DNA of 64,000 bases from Helianthus annuus. Lineage: Eukaryota; Streptophyta; Magnoliopsida; Asterales; Asteraceae. This document shows, piece after piece, positions 13,249 through 24,430 of the stretch; the stretch's first letter is position 1, and every line of letters begins with the position of its first letter. The notes below the pieces were generated by a model. The model made no database searches, was not told the origin of the DNA, and saw only the letters and a program-made list of their open reading frames with translations. A program made the position numbers and the translations under genes. The stretch is from assembly GCF_002127325.2 (NCBI RefSeq), contig NC_035445.2, positions 87,197,912 through 87,261,911 of the forward strand. The letters are read 5' to 3'.

Positions 13249-15765
13249 TCCTTTTACTTCATGTGCAGGGAGCTTCTGCATACTTTGATAGTCTTTGGTA
13301 TGTAGATAGTGGAGGCTCCAGGCACATGACAGGATGTAAAGCCCTCCTCAAAGACTTTAAAATCCATGGTGGGGGTGATATATCCTTTGGAAATAATAGT
13401 AAAGGAAAGGTTTTGGGGTCTGGAACAGTGCAATCTGGCAATGTAAAATTTGAAAATGTCAATCTAATAGACAATCTAAAATTCAACCTTCTGAGTGTAT
13501 CCCAAATGAGTGACAAAGGGTTTGGGTCATTCTTCACAAAAGATTGTTGTAGGATTGTTGGACCAGAAATGGTCAAAAAGATTGAAGCAATAATCAAAAA
13601 TGGTCAAACTAAACTTGTTGCTCAAAGAAGTGGCAATGTTTATGTTGTTGACATGTCAAAAGAGTGTCCCAGAGCTGATGCCTGTCTGTTCTCAGCTGCC
13701 TCTAACAAAGAGACAGAACTTTGGCACAAAAGACTGGGGCACACAAATCTTAAGACAATAACAGAAATTTCAAAAAATGGTTTGGTGAAAGGCCTACCAC
13801 AAAAATTGTTTTCATGTCCTGAGCATTGCATTTCCTGTTTAAAAGGAAAACAGCATAAAAGTTCCCATAAGTCCATTGAAGAGTCCAAAACAACCCAGTG
13901 TTTGCAAATGCTGCACATGGATTTGTTTGGCCCAGTTCAAGTCACGAGCCTTAAAAAGAAAAGATATTGTTTGGTTATAGTTGATGACTTTTCTAGGTTT
14001 ACATGGACTTTCTTTTTGCACTCTAAAGATGAAACTGCAGGCATTTTGCAAGACTTTGTGACACAGGTTGAAAAGCAATTTGACCTTCCAGTGAAAAGCT
14101 TTAGGAGTGACAATGGCACAGAATTTAAAAATAGGGAGTTGGATGCCTTCTGTGTGAAGAAAGGGATTGTAAGGCATTACAGCATCCCTAGAACACCAGA
14201 GCAAAATGGGGTTGTTGAAAGAAAGAACAGAACTTTGATTGAGGCTGCCAGAACCATGCTTGCAGATTCAGGTTTGCCATTAACTTTCTGGGCAGAGGCA
14301 GTAAACACTGCTTGCTATGTCCAGAACAGAGTTTTAATAAACCCTAGGCACAAAAAGACTGCCTATGAAATTCTGTATAAAATCAAACCACTGATCTCAT
14401 ACTTCAAGGTGTTTGGTTGCCCATGCTTTATTTTGAATTTAAAAGATTCCATTTCAAAATTTGTAGCCAAAATTGATTGTGGTTATTTTCTGGGATACTC
14501 AACCACTGCCAAGGCCTACAAAGTGTTCAATGCACGGACCAAGGTAGTGGAGGAGACTTTGGATGTAAAGTTCAATGAACTTTCATCAATGAAAATCCCA
14601 GCAAATCCTGCTGAACTGTTTGATCTTGAAAAATTCACTTTTGAAAATACTGTTGTCAAGACTAACAGTGCAGGTCCATCAGAGGATACAACACCAGACT
14701 ATGGGTATGAAGTCATCATCCCTCAAAGGTCTGCCACAAAGGGAAAAGCATCAGTTGTTCAAAACATCTGTCAAAGCTCAACCACTGCTACATCAACAGT
14801 TGTTGACCAAAGTAGCCCATTCACCACTGCTTCCACATCCTCAAACACTGCTGAAAAAAGTCCTCAAACAGTGGATAAAAGTCAGCAGTGGTCCACTCCA
14901 TTACCACCCATTCCATCACCTTTTGAAGCCACTGCTGAGTCATCAAAGTCATCAGCAGTGGTTAGCTCAGATGATACACATTTGCAGCCTTCACCAACAA
15001 ATGCCATCATACCATACCAAGGAGATTTAATCTTCTTGAGATCTCATCCACCTGATCAAATCATTGGCAACATCAATGAAGGGGTGCTCACAAGAAGCCA
15101 AACCCAAAACATTTGTCTTTTTGCTGGTTTTCTATCACTTCATCAGCCAGTCAAGTACCAAGAGGCACTAAAAGACAACAGCTGGGTAGAATCCATGCAA
15201 GAGGAGCTCCAACAGTTTAAGAGACAACAAGTGTGGGAGCTTGTACCACTACCAAAAGAGGTTAGTCCCATTGGCACAAAGTGGGTCTTCAAGAACAAAA
15301 CAGATGAAAGGGGCATTGTTGTCAAGAACAAAGCCAAGCTTGTGGTTCAAGATTACAGACAGGAAGAGGGGATTGATTATGATGAAACATTCGCCCCTGT
15401 TGCAAGATTGGAAGCTATCAGACTGTTCCTGGCCTTTGCTGTCAACCACAACATGAAGGTGTTTCAGATGGATATCAAAAGTGCTTTCCTCTATGGTACA
15501 TTGCAAGAAGAGGTATATGTATGTCAACCTCCAGGCTTTGAGGATCCATTTTATCCTGATTATGTCTACAGGCTAAACAAAGCCTTGTACGGCCTGAAAC
15601 AAGCACCTAGAGCCTGGTATGAAACTCTTTCCAACTTTCTGCTCTCAAATGGTTTCAAAAGAGGTACCATTGATAAAACACTGTTTCTTAAATGGAGAGG
15701 GAAAGATTTAATGATTGTCCAAATTTATGTGGATGACATTATTTTTGGAAGCACATGTACCAAAA
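13203..15765 (+). pseudogene. Copia Pol, first part: protease, integrase, most of reverse transcriptase
   Basis: This frame is -1 relative to Gag and overlaps it for 45 bases; there is no ATG near its start. The protease motif [13 protein letters not shown] is at about 13298, with Gly where copia usually has Cys after DSG. Integrase follows with an HHCC finger (HKRLGH ... [10 protein letters not shown]), then D, D and E of the catalytic core ([24 protein letters not shown]). Reverse transcriptase starts near 15180 (WELVPLP) and reaches [12 protein letters not shown] at 15723-15758. The coding frame then enters a solo LTR at 15766 and ends in it at 15866. Apart from that interruption no stop is seen in this part. 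Confidence 0.92.
15761..15765. repeat. Left target-site duplication (CAAAA) of the solo LTR
   Basis: CAAAA here is repeated exactly at 17191-17195 on the far side of the 1425-bp insertion, the 5-bp duplication expected for LTR retrotransposon integration. Confidence 0.93.
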
Positions 15766-17190
15766 TGTCACGGCCCCCGACCCGGTTTTACCCGTTTCCG
15801 GAGCCGCGGGACAGAAATCCTGTGGTATTCATGTTTACAGCGGAAGTCTTAACAGGATCGTTTTAAATTTGAAAAATATGCCCGATTATTATTTATTTAC
15901 TTTTTGATAAACTCCGTAAATATCATAATTTCATTTATTTTACAAACATGTTTATTTATTTATTTGAGCCACCACCTCAAGCTTGATAGTGCTCCGTAGC
16001 ACGTGTACCTAATTCAGTAGGTCACCTGAAACATGTTGTAAAAAGGTTTTGTCAGCGGGGAAATACTGAGTGAATCATTCATTTTGATAAAATGACACAT
16101 AGTTATAAATTACAGCATAAGAGCGATTACTATGGCAGTATCTTAATTAATATCTGGCCTTGCCACCCGTGTGACGATGGTCATACCACTATTGGGTCCA
16201 GTCACCCAGTTAGTGACGTTTTGTCACTGTTAGGTCTTATTAGCCTAACCCCTGTTAGGGCTTATTGCCTAACTGTGAGAAATTAGTAATGTGCACAATA
16301 CCCCACTAGCCAGCGGTTAAGATAACCACGACTTAATCCCTGTAATTATAACACTTTGAAAATAATTTGAGGTATTGTAAAACAGTTGATAAAAAGAGAA
16401 TGACTCACATTGCAGATTTATCGAGCAAGGTATAAGCCTACTGATTAGCCTTGATTAAACCTAATTTGATAATAATGCACACACAACGGGTTAGTAACTT
16501 AATACAGCAGTTACGTCAATTCACGAGATTAAACCCTCACAACGATTAACAAGTGCAATACTTAACAATTCAATCGGATTCACAACGAATAACAGAGCAT
16601 AGTCCGAATTCGAACAGCACTCAAATATTCAAGTCGAAATCACGACGAATAATCAAAGTAGAAGCTCAATTTGAGCAGCACTCGGACAATCGTTGGATAG
16701 TTATAATCGATCGGACGTTGAATCGTAATAGCGATCGAGTTATTACCCTGATTGCGGCAGCACTTCGTGATCGTGTGTGTTTAATTGTAATTATTCTCTG
16801 ATAATTCGACGCACAGACAAAATTCTTACGTCGTTTTCATTTCAGTGTTCAAGTCCTAAGGTCGACTATTTATACTAATTTTTGGGACTCGCTTACGGAC
16901 CGTATGCCTGATCCCTTACGGTCCGTAAGCTAAGCAGTCTAATTATAGGCTGCCTAGGCTCGGGACTAGGCTTGCTGAATCAAAATTTCAGCCAATCAGA
17001 TGCTAGCAACGTTTATTTTAGATAATTATTAAACTAGGGTTTGCCCCCCTTGAGTTTTAGGGGCCCTGATCCTGATTCCGATTGTTTTGAAAATTTTAGA
17101 GCTAATGCAGAATTACTTGGGTGTCTCAATTAGGGTTTCTTTAATAGATAATTATTATTCTAATTACTAATTTTCAGGACAGTTGTTACA
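15766..17190. repeat. Solo LTR (1425 bp) inside the copia reverse transcriptase
   Basis: The insert starts TGTCACGGCC and ends AGTTGTTACA, with TG...CA termini, and is flanked by CAAAA on both sides. It has no primer site, polypurine tract or coding region, so it is a solo LTR left by recombination between the two LTRs of a complete element, probably gypsy. The copia reading frame is the same before and after it once the duplication is counted. Open frames at 16092-16286 and 16553-16801 are not recognisable. Orientation is not settled from one LTR. Confidence 0.93.
16894..16929. repeat. Palindrome pair in the solo LTR
   Basis: TACGGACCGTA (16894-16904) and CTTACGGTCCGTAAG (16915-16929, 7+1+7) are perfect inverted repeats ten bases apart. 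They share the CTTACGG half-site. Confidence 0.85.
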
Positions 17191-18100
17191 CAAAATGTGT
17201 GAAGAGTTTAGAGAACTCATGACAGCTGAGTTTGAAATGAGTGCAATGGGTGAGCTGCAATGCTTTCTTGGTCTCCAAGTACAGCAATTGCAAAATGGAA
17301 CTTTCATTCATCAAAGCAAATATGCTAAAGAACTTTTAACCAAATTTGATATGAATGATTGTAAACCATGCAGCACACCCATGGCCACAAATAAGCTGGT
17401 CATGTCTGATGAAAAGGATGAGCTGGTTGACCAAACACTCTATAGAAGCATGATTGGGTCTTTATTGTACCTAACTGCATCTAGACCAGACATCATGTTT
17501 GCAACATGTGTCTGTGCAAGAAGTCAATCAGCTCCAAGAAAATCAAATCTCATTGCTGTAAAAAGGATTCTCAGATACATAAAAGGTGCTCCCACACTTG
17601 GTATCTGGTATCCAGCTAATGGGAATATCAAGCTTTCAGGTTTTTCAGACAGTGACTTTGCTGGATGTCACACCACAAGGAAGTCCACTTCAGGAGGGTG
17701 TCAGTTTCTAGGTGATTGCTTAGTATCCTGGCAAAGCAAAAAGCAAGCAGCAGTTTCAACATCCACTGCTGAGGCTGAATACATTGCTGCTGCAAGCTGT
17801 ACAGCCCAACTCCTGTGGCTTCAAAATCAGTTACTGGATTTTGGTATCACTGCTTTAAAGACACCACTCATGTTGGACAGCCAGGCAGCAGAAAATATCA
17901 TCAAAAATCCAGTTTCCCATTCTACCACAAAGCACATCGACATCAGACATCACTTTGTGAGGGATTGCTATGAAAAAGGTTTGATTTCTCTGCATCATGT
18001 CCCAACTAAAGACCAGTTGGCAGATGTGCTCACAAAAGCACTAGATACAGCCACTTTTGAAAGCTCGGTCTCTAGGATTGGGATGCTAAACATGGAATAA
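17191..18100 (+). pseudogene. Copia Pol, second part: end of reverse transcriptase and RNase H
   Basis: After the second CAAAA the copia frame resumes with ECFLGLQV-type sequence (GELQCFLGLQVQQ), the YLTASRPDIMF block and copia RNase H (GFSDSDFAG, STSTAEAEYIAAA, KHIDIRHHFVRD, TKDQLADVLTKAL). It stops at TAA 18098. No internal stop is seen. With the part before the solo LTR, this is a nearly complete copia polymerase, so the solo LTR is the main lesion in pol. Confidence 0.92.
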
Positions 18101-18635
18101 CAAGCAACATCTTGTTTTTCTATGAATAAAAGCAACAAAATGTTTTCAGAAAATCAAAAATCCATCCTTAAAAATAGCTTAAAAATGAAAATTTCATTAA
18201 AATCCTTAAAAGTCTGCCATAACCACTGATTGTTCAAAAGTCTGCTCTACTTCAAAAAGTCTGCCCACTACTGAAAGGCAACCTCTGTTCTCTCATTCCT
18301 TGATAACCACTGTTGTTCAAAAGCAGTGTCTTATCCACTGATATGCTATCCACTGATAGTGAAAATCATCCACTGCCCCCTTTCCACTGCTTTCATCAGT
18401 TGCTTTCGCCAAAAGTACTGTCCTTCATTTTCACCCGTGGTTGTCACGTGGGCAGTACATTGCAGTCAGACCTTTTGTAACGGCTGCCACGTCAGCATTC
18501 ATTCTCTTTCCTATAACATCCCCACTCACCATCAAAACAGGGTTTTACTGTCGAATTGAATTCTTAAAAATTCTCTTCTCAAAGCAGTTTTTCTTCTCAT
18601 TTCTCACAAATTTCTTCAATCGTTTCGTTTCAAAA
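18101..18635 (+). repeat. Copia spacer rich in CCACTG words
   Basis: The non-coding stretch between pol and the third ORF contains six CCACTG words between 18223 and 18390, plus near copies (CAGTG, CCACTAC). The same word recurs through the element in both orientations. The stretch also contains the leader of ORF3 (C/T-rich, 18540-18635). Confidence 0.6.
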
Positions 18636-21600
18636 ATGACAAAATCGAAGCTTTCTGCAAAACCCTCATCAAAATCATCGAAAACAGCCTCTCAAAAGGC
18701 AACTACCACTGAAATTCCATTCAAAGAATCTCACAATCTCCTGGGTCTTCTCACAAAACCAGGAACCACATATGTTTTCGATTCCATTATCACCATCATG
18801 GCAAAATCAAAGTACAAAACTTTGCTCACCGCCGACGCACCCATCTACTTGGCGACCCAAAGGGAATTTTGGAAGAATGCAACCCTTGAAAAACAAGGAG
18901 ACATTGCAACTGCAATCCAATCTTCCATAAAGGGTAAAGCTGTCCACATTACACCACAATCCATCTCCGAAGTCTTTCAACTCGATGACCAGGCAGGTAA
19001 AACTTCCTTCACTAAAAACGAGTTGCACATTGATTTCATTGAAAGAGGGTATGAAGCCACAATGATGAAGAAACTAACCTTAGAAAAAGGTTATTTTCCT
19101 CCTGCACCAAGATTTCTATTTCATACCCTCCTCCTATGTGTTTCAAACAAAACCACTTCTTTTAATGAGATCCCTATAAAGATTCAAAATCTGGGATATG
19201 CAATTCTTCAAGAAGAAAATTATAATTATTCTCGGGAAATCTTTAAAGATTTGGTTAATAATGTTGAAAGCAAATCATTCTTACTATTCCCAAGGTTTTT
19301 AAGCTATTATTTTCAAAAGAAATTCAGTAAGGATGATTTAGCTTTAATACACCAAGGTGAAATAACTGCAATAAACTGCCTAACATCTGAAACTTTTTCA
19401 CGAATGTTAGCACCTTGCAAAACACAAGCAGGGGTACCTGAGCAGAATTTAGCAGCAACCACTGCTCCTCAGGTATCTGTTGCTGAGCCTACTGCTCTAG
19501 GTGATCAAAGCAGCAGACCAACTGTTTTGAAACCCACACCTACAAAACCCAAAAAGCTTTACAAAAAGAAAAATCAAAAACCCCCAAAACCAATCAAAAT
19601 GGCAACTCTGGAGGATGAGATACCAGAGTTAATGCCTGTGACAACACAAATGTCACAAGAAACCACTGCTGCTTCTTCCTCACGGCAGATGGTACAAATA
19701 TCTCAACCCATAACCATAACTCCTCCTGCTTCTTCACAAAAAGAACAGGTTGTACACAAAGGGCCACCACATTATGATGCTCTGGATACACTCGTTTCCA
19801 TCATCCATAGCTCAATGCCCGGAGCAAATCCGCTTTCTACACCCACCATCACATCCTCACATCCTCAATTCCACCAAAAACACAACTACTGTTGGATGCA
19901 ATTGATTTGAACCAGGCATTGCACAGTCCTTCTCAATCACCTATCAATGAGAATATGTCTCAACAAATGACTGAGCCTGCTGTATCATTCTTTGCTAACC
20001 CACCAACACAACCTGAGGAGGTTACACCCATTGAGTTACATGTAACTCTTTGTGGTAATCCAAGTGAAGCAGCCACTACAACTGTTGAACCTACAGGTTT
20101 ACAGTTGGACAATGGTTACATCCATAAGACTTCCTTGGAGGCAATTCCTTTTATAGCACCTCTGCCAACCACCAGTGGATTTATTTATCCTACTGGCAAC
20201 ATCAAAAGGTTGTCAAGTGTTGAAGGAAGAAGACCCCAGTACCAAGAAAAAGGGGCATCAGTGGTTAAGGTTTGGAGTAAACTCCCTACTTCTACCACTG
20301 ATAAAACCACTGTTAGTGGGAAATCAGATGATCCCATTAAATTGGGTGATGGTTTAAAGTACCAGAAATTGACGGCTCGTGTTGAAAAACTTGATAACTC
20401 TGTTGCAGAACTCAAAGATATGCTACAATAGTTGTTACAAGTACAAAAGGTACAATCCACTGCTGTTCCACCTCAAGCACCTGCTCTCCAACAGGCACCT
20501 GCTACAAATGAGCTCTGGAATCTATTTCAACCTTTTCTCCATCATCAAGCACAAATAGCAGATCAGCAACATGAAAAACATGTTCAACAATTGAGAAATG
20601 CTATGGAGTCTAGGTACAAAGACACTCAGGCTGATCTAAAGGCTCTCAAAACTCAGATCTTGCACTCCACTGGCACTGCTCCTCCACCAGTATTCTTCAT
20701 TGATCAACTCCCCGAAGATAATGCCGAAAAGGGGGAGAAAATTCAGGAATGGAGAAGGAAAGGAATAACAGATGGTCTCTACCTCGCACCAGAAAATTCC
20801 AACATGACCAAACAGATTCCTTTGCCAGATGGGAGTAAGAAAATTGACGTGACCACAAATGCACTTGCAGAAGCACTTGCATGTGTAAAAAGGGATAGAG
20901 AGGCCAAAAAGAAAGCCAGGGTGGATTATCCGGATCAGGGAACTTCAGGGTCAAGAGATGATGAAAATCTCATCGATGAAAAGAAGAAGCCTACTAGAAA
21001 AGAAAGGCTACCCAAATCCATTCCGGTCAGACGTTCAAAGTCTGCTAAAAAACCACCACCTAAAACAGCTGTTGTAACTCCTGTTGTATCAGCTGTTGTT
21101 GGTACTTCAGTAGTTTCAACATCTGTTCCCACTTCAACACACACCACTTCAACACACACTACATCCAATGCTTTACCTCCATCACCACCAAAATCACAAT
21201 CACCTCCTGTCAAAAGGCAGAAGACAGCAGTTGTTATAACTTCTGCTGTAAAGACAACAGTAGTTGGAACACCAGTTGTTTCAACAACTGTTAGTCTATC
21301 ACAAACCACTGCCACTACAACCACCTTTCCATCCAAAACATCATCAGTCCCTCCTCAAATAAAGAGGAGAAGGCTAATTCCTAAAGATGATGTCACTACA
21401 CCATCCCAAACATCTTCAAAACCTTTAACTCTTGTCAATATACCAAAACCAGTTCCACTTTCTTCTGTTCCAATGCTCAAACCCTTACCTCCTGCAGGTG
21501 TTCAATTCCCTCTTGAACTAGAAGCTGTCAGAGAAGAGATAAAATCCTTCTATACTGAGGATGACCCTGCCAAAAGGAGTTTGCCTTCAATCAAAGGATA

Positions 21601-22651
21601 TCCCTGGCCCAAAAACATTGAAGAATATTTGAAGATAAAGGTCAAGCAAGCAGAGGATATCTCGAAAAGAAACACACAAGGGAAATCTGACAAAGAAGTA
21701 TCAAGATACTACCAATATCTGCTCACACAAGTCAGTTCCCTAGAACGTTTTGCTAAAAATGTCAGTCAACAAATTTCAGAAAGAGCAGCTGAAACTCTGA
21801 AGAAAGACTACATTGAAAGCATTATGTTCTACAAGAAATACAAAGGAGAGAGACACATGTACAAAGAGTGGACTGTTCCAGAGCTTGAAGCTGAATCAGC
21901 CAGAATTCAAGTCATGATAAAAAGGAAAGTCACTCACACTCCTCCTGATTGGGCAAAGTTCAAAAAGAATGTACCTGAAAAGCAGTTGGAACTAAAAGGA
22001 ATGAAAGAAGAATTGGTTGTTGCTGAATTTGGCACCAAAAGACAAGTTGCTAGATGGAAAGAAGATTTGGTCAGGTCAACCTACAAAAGGTTGGAGGAAT
22101 TAAGGAAGAAAGATCCAAAAATTCCTCAAAAACCAGACTACCCTGAAGCAGCGGTTTCCAAAGGACCATCAAAGCTGCAAATCAGGAGATCCACTGCTCC
22201 AGCTGGTAATGCCATTTACAAAAGAAGGACACAAAGCCAGTTAGGAGCTGAAACTGTTCAAGAAATTCTTGCTGGAAATGCTGTTCTAAAAGAAGGCTTG
22301 TTAAGAACGTTAAAAGAAGAATTTGAACAGGAAAACTCTGCTACCACTGCTCAGCCAGTGATGAACAGGCCAGCCTCACCAAATACTTCTGCAAATAAAC
22401 ATCTCCCAAGAAACCCACCAGGCTCAAAAATACAAAAGTGGGCAACTGACAAACAGACCTGCGTATTGACTTTGCTCAGGTCTGGTGGAGATGTGGAAAA
22501 AATATCAAGGGAACAAGCTCTTGGCCTGAGTCTTGAAGATTTGCAGGATCTCCTTGATCTTCCACTTAGCAGGGATGATGAAGATACAGATGCCCTTGAC
22601 TTTGAATTACAATTTAAAGGTCAGATAAGGGAGCTGTTAATGAGGCAATAA
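18636..22651 (+). pseudogene. Sirevirus third ORF (so-called env-like), one frameshift and one stop
   Basis: The likely start is ATG 18636 (MTKSKLSAKPSSKSSKTASQ); the upstream in-frame ATG at 18441 lies in the leader. The frame runs to 19910, shifts near 19870 into the frame starting about 19892, meets TAG at 20429 and ends TAA at 22649. The intact protein would have been about 1,330 residues. Residues 30-250 form a folded-looking domain (FWKNATLEKQG, PPAPRFLFHTLLLC, FLLFPRFLSYYF) resembling the plant transposon protein domains found in Athila-like ORF1; this comparison is from memory. The middle is Ser/Thr/Pro/Gln-rich with basic patches. The last third is charged and helical. I see no signal peptide or convincing membrane anchor, so the env-like label is only positional. 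Confidence 0.75.
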
Positions 22652-22692
22652 AATATCCACAAATAATGAAGGGTTTTGGCATTATCTGTTCC

Positions 22693-22702
22693 AGGGGGAG
22701 AT
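22693..22702 (+). promoter_or_regulatory. Polypurine tract of the copia element
   Basis: AGGGGGAGAT directly precedes the LTR start TGTTGGGAT, the classic plant copia arrangement. Confidence 0.88.
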
Positions 22703-23442
22703 TGTTGGGATTGAACCCTATCAGAGGAACAGATAATTAAAGCCAAAACTGGATCAGAACAGTGGATTATGAATAAGCAGATGCTGATACACAAATCTCT
22801 CCCCTTGAAAGTGATTACAACTACTGATGACCTCCTATCTGCTGATCTTACCAAACTGCTGACTCATAACTGCTGCTCAACTAAAGATCTGATGGAAGAC
22901 TAAAGTCCTGCTGATTCAATCTACTGCCTTGAGTCAAGCACTGCTGATCCGGACAAGTGCTGCTGGGTTCACAGCAGTAGAAGATTGCAGCAGCTGTTCT
23001 AAAGTCTGTTTTGTAATAGAATGTATTAGCAGTAGTTAACACAAGCAGTGTCTGTATAGATCAGAGGTTAGAGTTTGTTAGGAGGTTAGATGTCACTTTC
23101 ATGGTGACGTCAGCAAAGATGCTCAGTAGTTTGCAAGTGCCTATAAATAGTTCAGTACTTTGTACTGTTCTATTAGCTCTTTACATCATTCGTCTTCTTT
23201 GCACGAACAAACTACTGAGCTCGGGCTGAGGGGGAGTTTGCATTCATACATCTATCTTTGTAATCGTTGATGAAATTAAATTCAATCATTCGGTTCATTG
23301 TGTAAAAGATGTTTGATTAAAGTATTACTCTCATTTGATTGTATGCAAAGTTTGTTTTCATTTTAATTCCGCTGCACAACTCATCCATTTTCATCTTAAC
23401 TTCAAACACAAAATACAATCAAAAGGAAACTCAGATCCAACA
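22703..23442 (+). repeat. 3' LTR of the copia element (740 bp)
   Basis: It begins TGTTGGGATT and ends AGATCCAACA, so the termini are inverted (TGTTGG against CCAACA). It carries many CTGCTG/CACTG words, a TGACGTCA palindrome and a TATA box. The last 200 bases are AT-rich, as expected for the polyadenylation region. Confidence 0.9.
23105..23149 (+). promoter_or_regulatory. LTR promoter: TGACGTCA element and TATA box
   Basis: TGACGTCA (23105-23112) is a palindromic TGA/bZIP-type site. TATAAATA at 23142-23149 lies 30 bases downstream. Spacing and position in the LTR fit a Pol II core promoter with a stress- or defence-responsive type of upstream site; activity is inferred. Confidence 0.7.
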
Positions 23443-24010
23443 ATCATGTTCTTTGCACCTCATGTTGTAAAACGCAATGAAAACAAAAATCAATATTTTG
23501 CACTATAGGTTCTAAAAAGCAAAAGCAATGGAGTTTTAACATGGTCATGTTTATGCTTTAACATGGCCATGCTTTTGTTCCAACATGACCATGCTTCTAT
23601 TTTAGCATGATCATGTTATTTGCTTGTAAAACGCAATAAAACTAAAAATCAATATCAATGAAGTTTTAACATGGCCATGTTTATGTTTTAACATGGCCAT
23701 GCTTTTGTTCCAACATGACCATGTTTCTACATGTTCTTTACACTCCAAGTTGTAAGATGCAATGAAACCAAAATTAATATTTTGTACTACAGGTTCTAAA
23801 AAGCAATGAGTTTTAACATAGGTTCTAAAAGCAATGTAGTTTTAACATGGGTATGCCTTAGTTCCAACATGATCATGCCTCTGTCCAAGCATCATCATGT
23901 TATTTGCACTGGAGGTTCTAAAACGCAATGAGTTTTAACGTGGTCATACCTTTGTTCCAACATGATCATGCTTCTATTTTAGCATGGTCATGTCTCTGTT
24001 TTAACATCTA
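23443..24010. repeat. Degenerate repeat field built on AACATGGYCATG
   Basis: Blocks of TTTTAACATGGCCATGYTTWTG-like units occur about a dozen times. They are grouped in three or four larger units separated by a GTTGTAAAACGCAATGAAA-type spacer. The core CATGGCCATG or CATGATCATG is itself palindromic. No coding potential is seen. Confidence 0.85.
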
Positions 24011-24165
24011 AAAGAACAAAATGAAAAGAACTCTAACTAAAACATAATGATGTGAAAAACGCAATTGAGGTTTGATAACTAAAACGCAATGAAAATAAAA
24101 TATAACATAACTTACAAAAGAACTCTGATTAACGACGGTGGACGGAAAAAGAACTCTGATACACC

Positions 24166-24430
24166 GTGGGGAAACTGGTGGCGGTGGAGCGGTGGCGGTG
24201 GAGCGGTGGCGGTGGATGGTGGAATGATGGTGTCAGATCTGAAAAACCCAACAGGTGGTTGAAGGTGGTGGTTTCAGATCTAGTTTCCGGCAAGATGGTG
24301 GCGATCGTAGGTCGTAGTGGTGGTGGTGGTGGTGGTGGTGGAGGTGGTGGTGTTGGTTGTGATATGGTAGTTTATAGTTTTGAAAATGGTGGATTTGAAT
24401 ATACGGGTAAGAGAAATGAATTGTAGATGC
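24166..24430. repeat. G-rich simple sequence with a (GGT)n tract
   Basis: GGTGGCGGTGGAGC-type repeats (24176-24220) and a (GGT)n run at 24318-24352 dominate. The glycine-rich and, on the other strand, histidine-rich open frames here are products of the repeat. A T-run follows at 24435. Confidence 0.75.

Larger units (their letters stand above)
10206..23442 (+). mobile_element. Copia LTR retrotransposon, Sirevirus type, 5' end missing
   Basis: Gag, Pol in the order protease, integrase, reverse transcriptase, RNase H, then a very long extra ORF, polypurine tract and 3' LTR follow in order on the plus strand. Integrase before reverse transcriptase defines Ty1/copia. The long Gag with extra zinc knuckles and a third ORF after pol are typical of Sireviruses. 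The 5' LTR, primer site and start of gag are absent because an LTR insertion ends at 10205. The element is further broken by a solo LTR (15766-17190), in-frame stops and one frameshift. The 5-bp target duplication after the 3' LTR should be ATCAT (23443-23447). Confidence 0.9.

Noticed and set aside
18441..18635. Upstream Met at 18441 as the ORF3 start
   Set aside because: The stretch looks like leader sequence; the ATG at 18636 begins the protein-like, charged sequence.
18636..22651. A true envelope glycoprotein
   Set aside because: No signal peptide, membrane anchor or cleavage site is visible; only the position fits.
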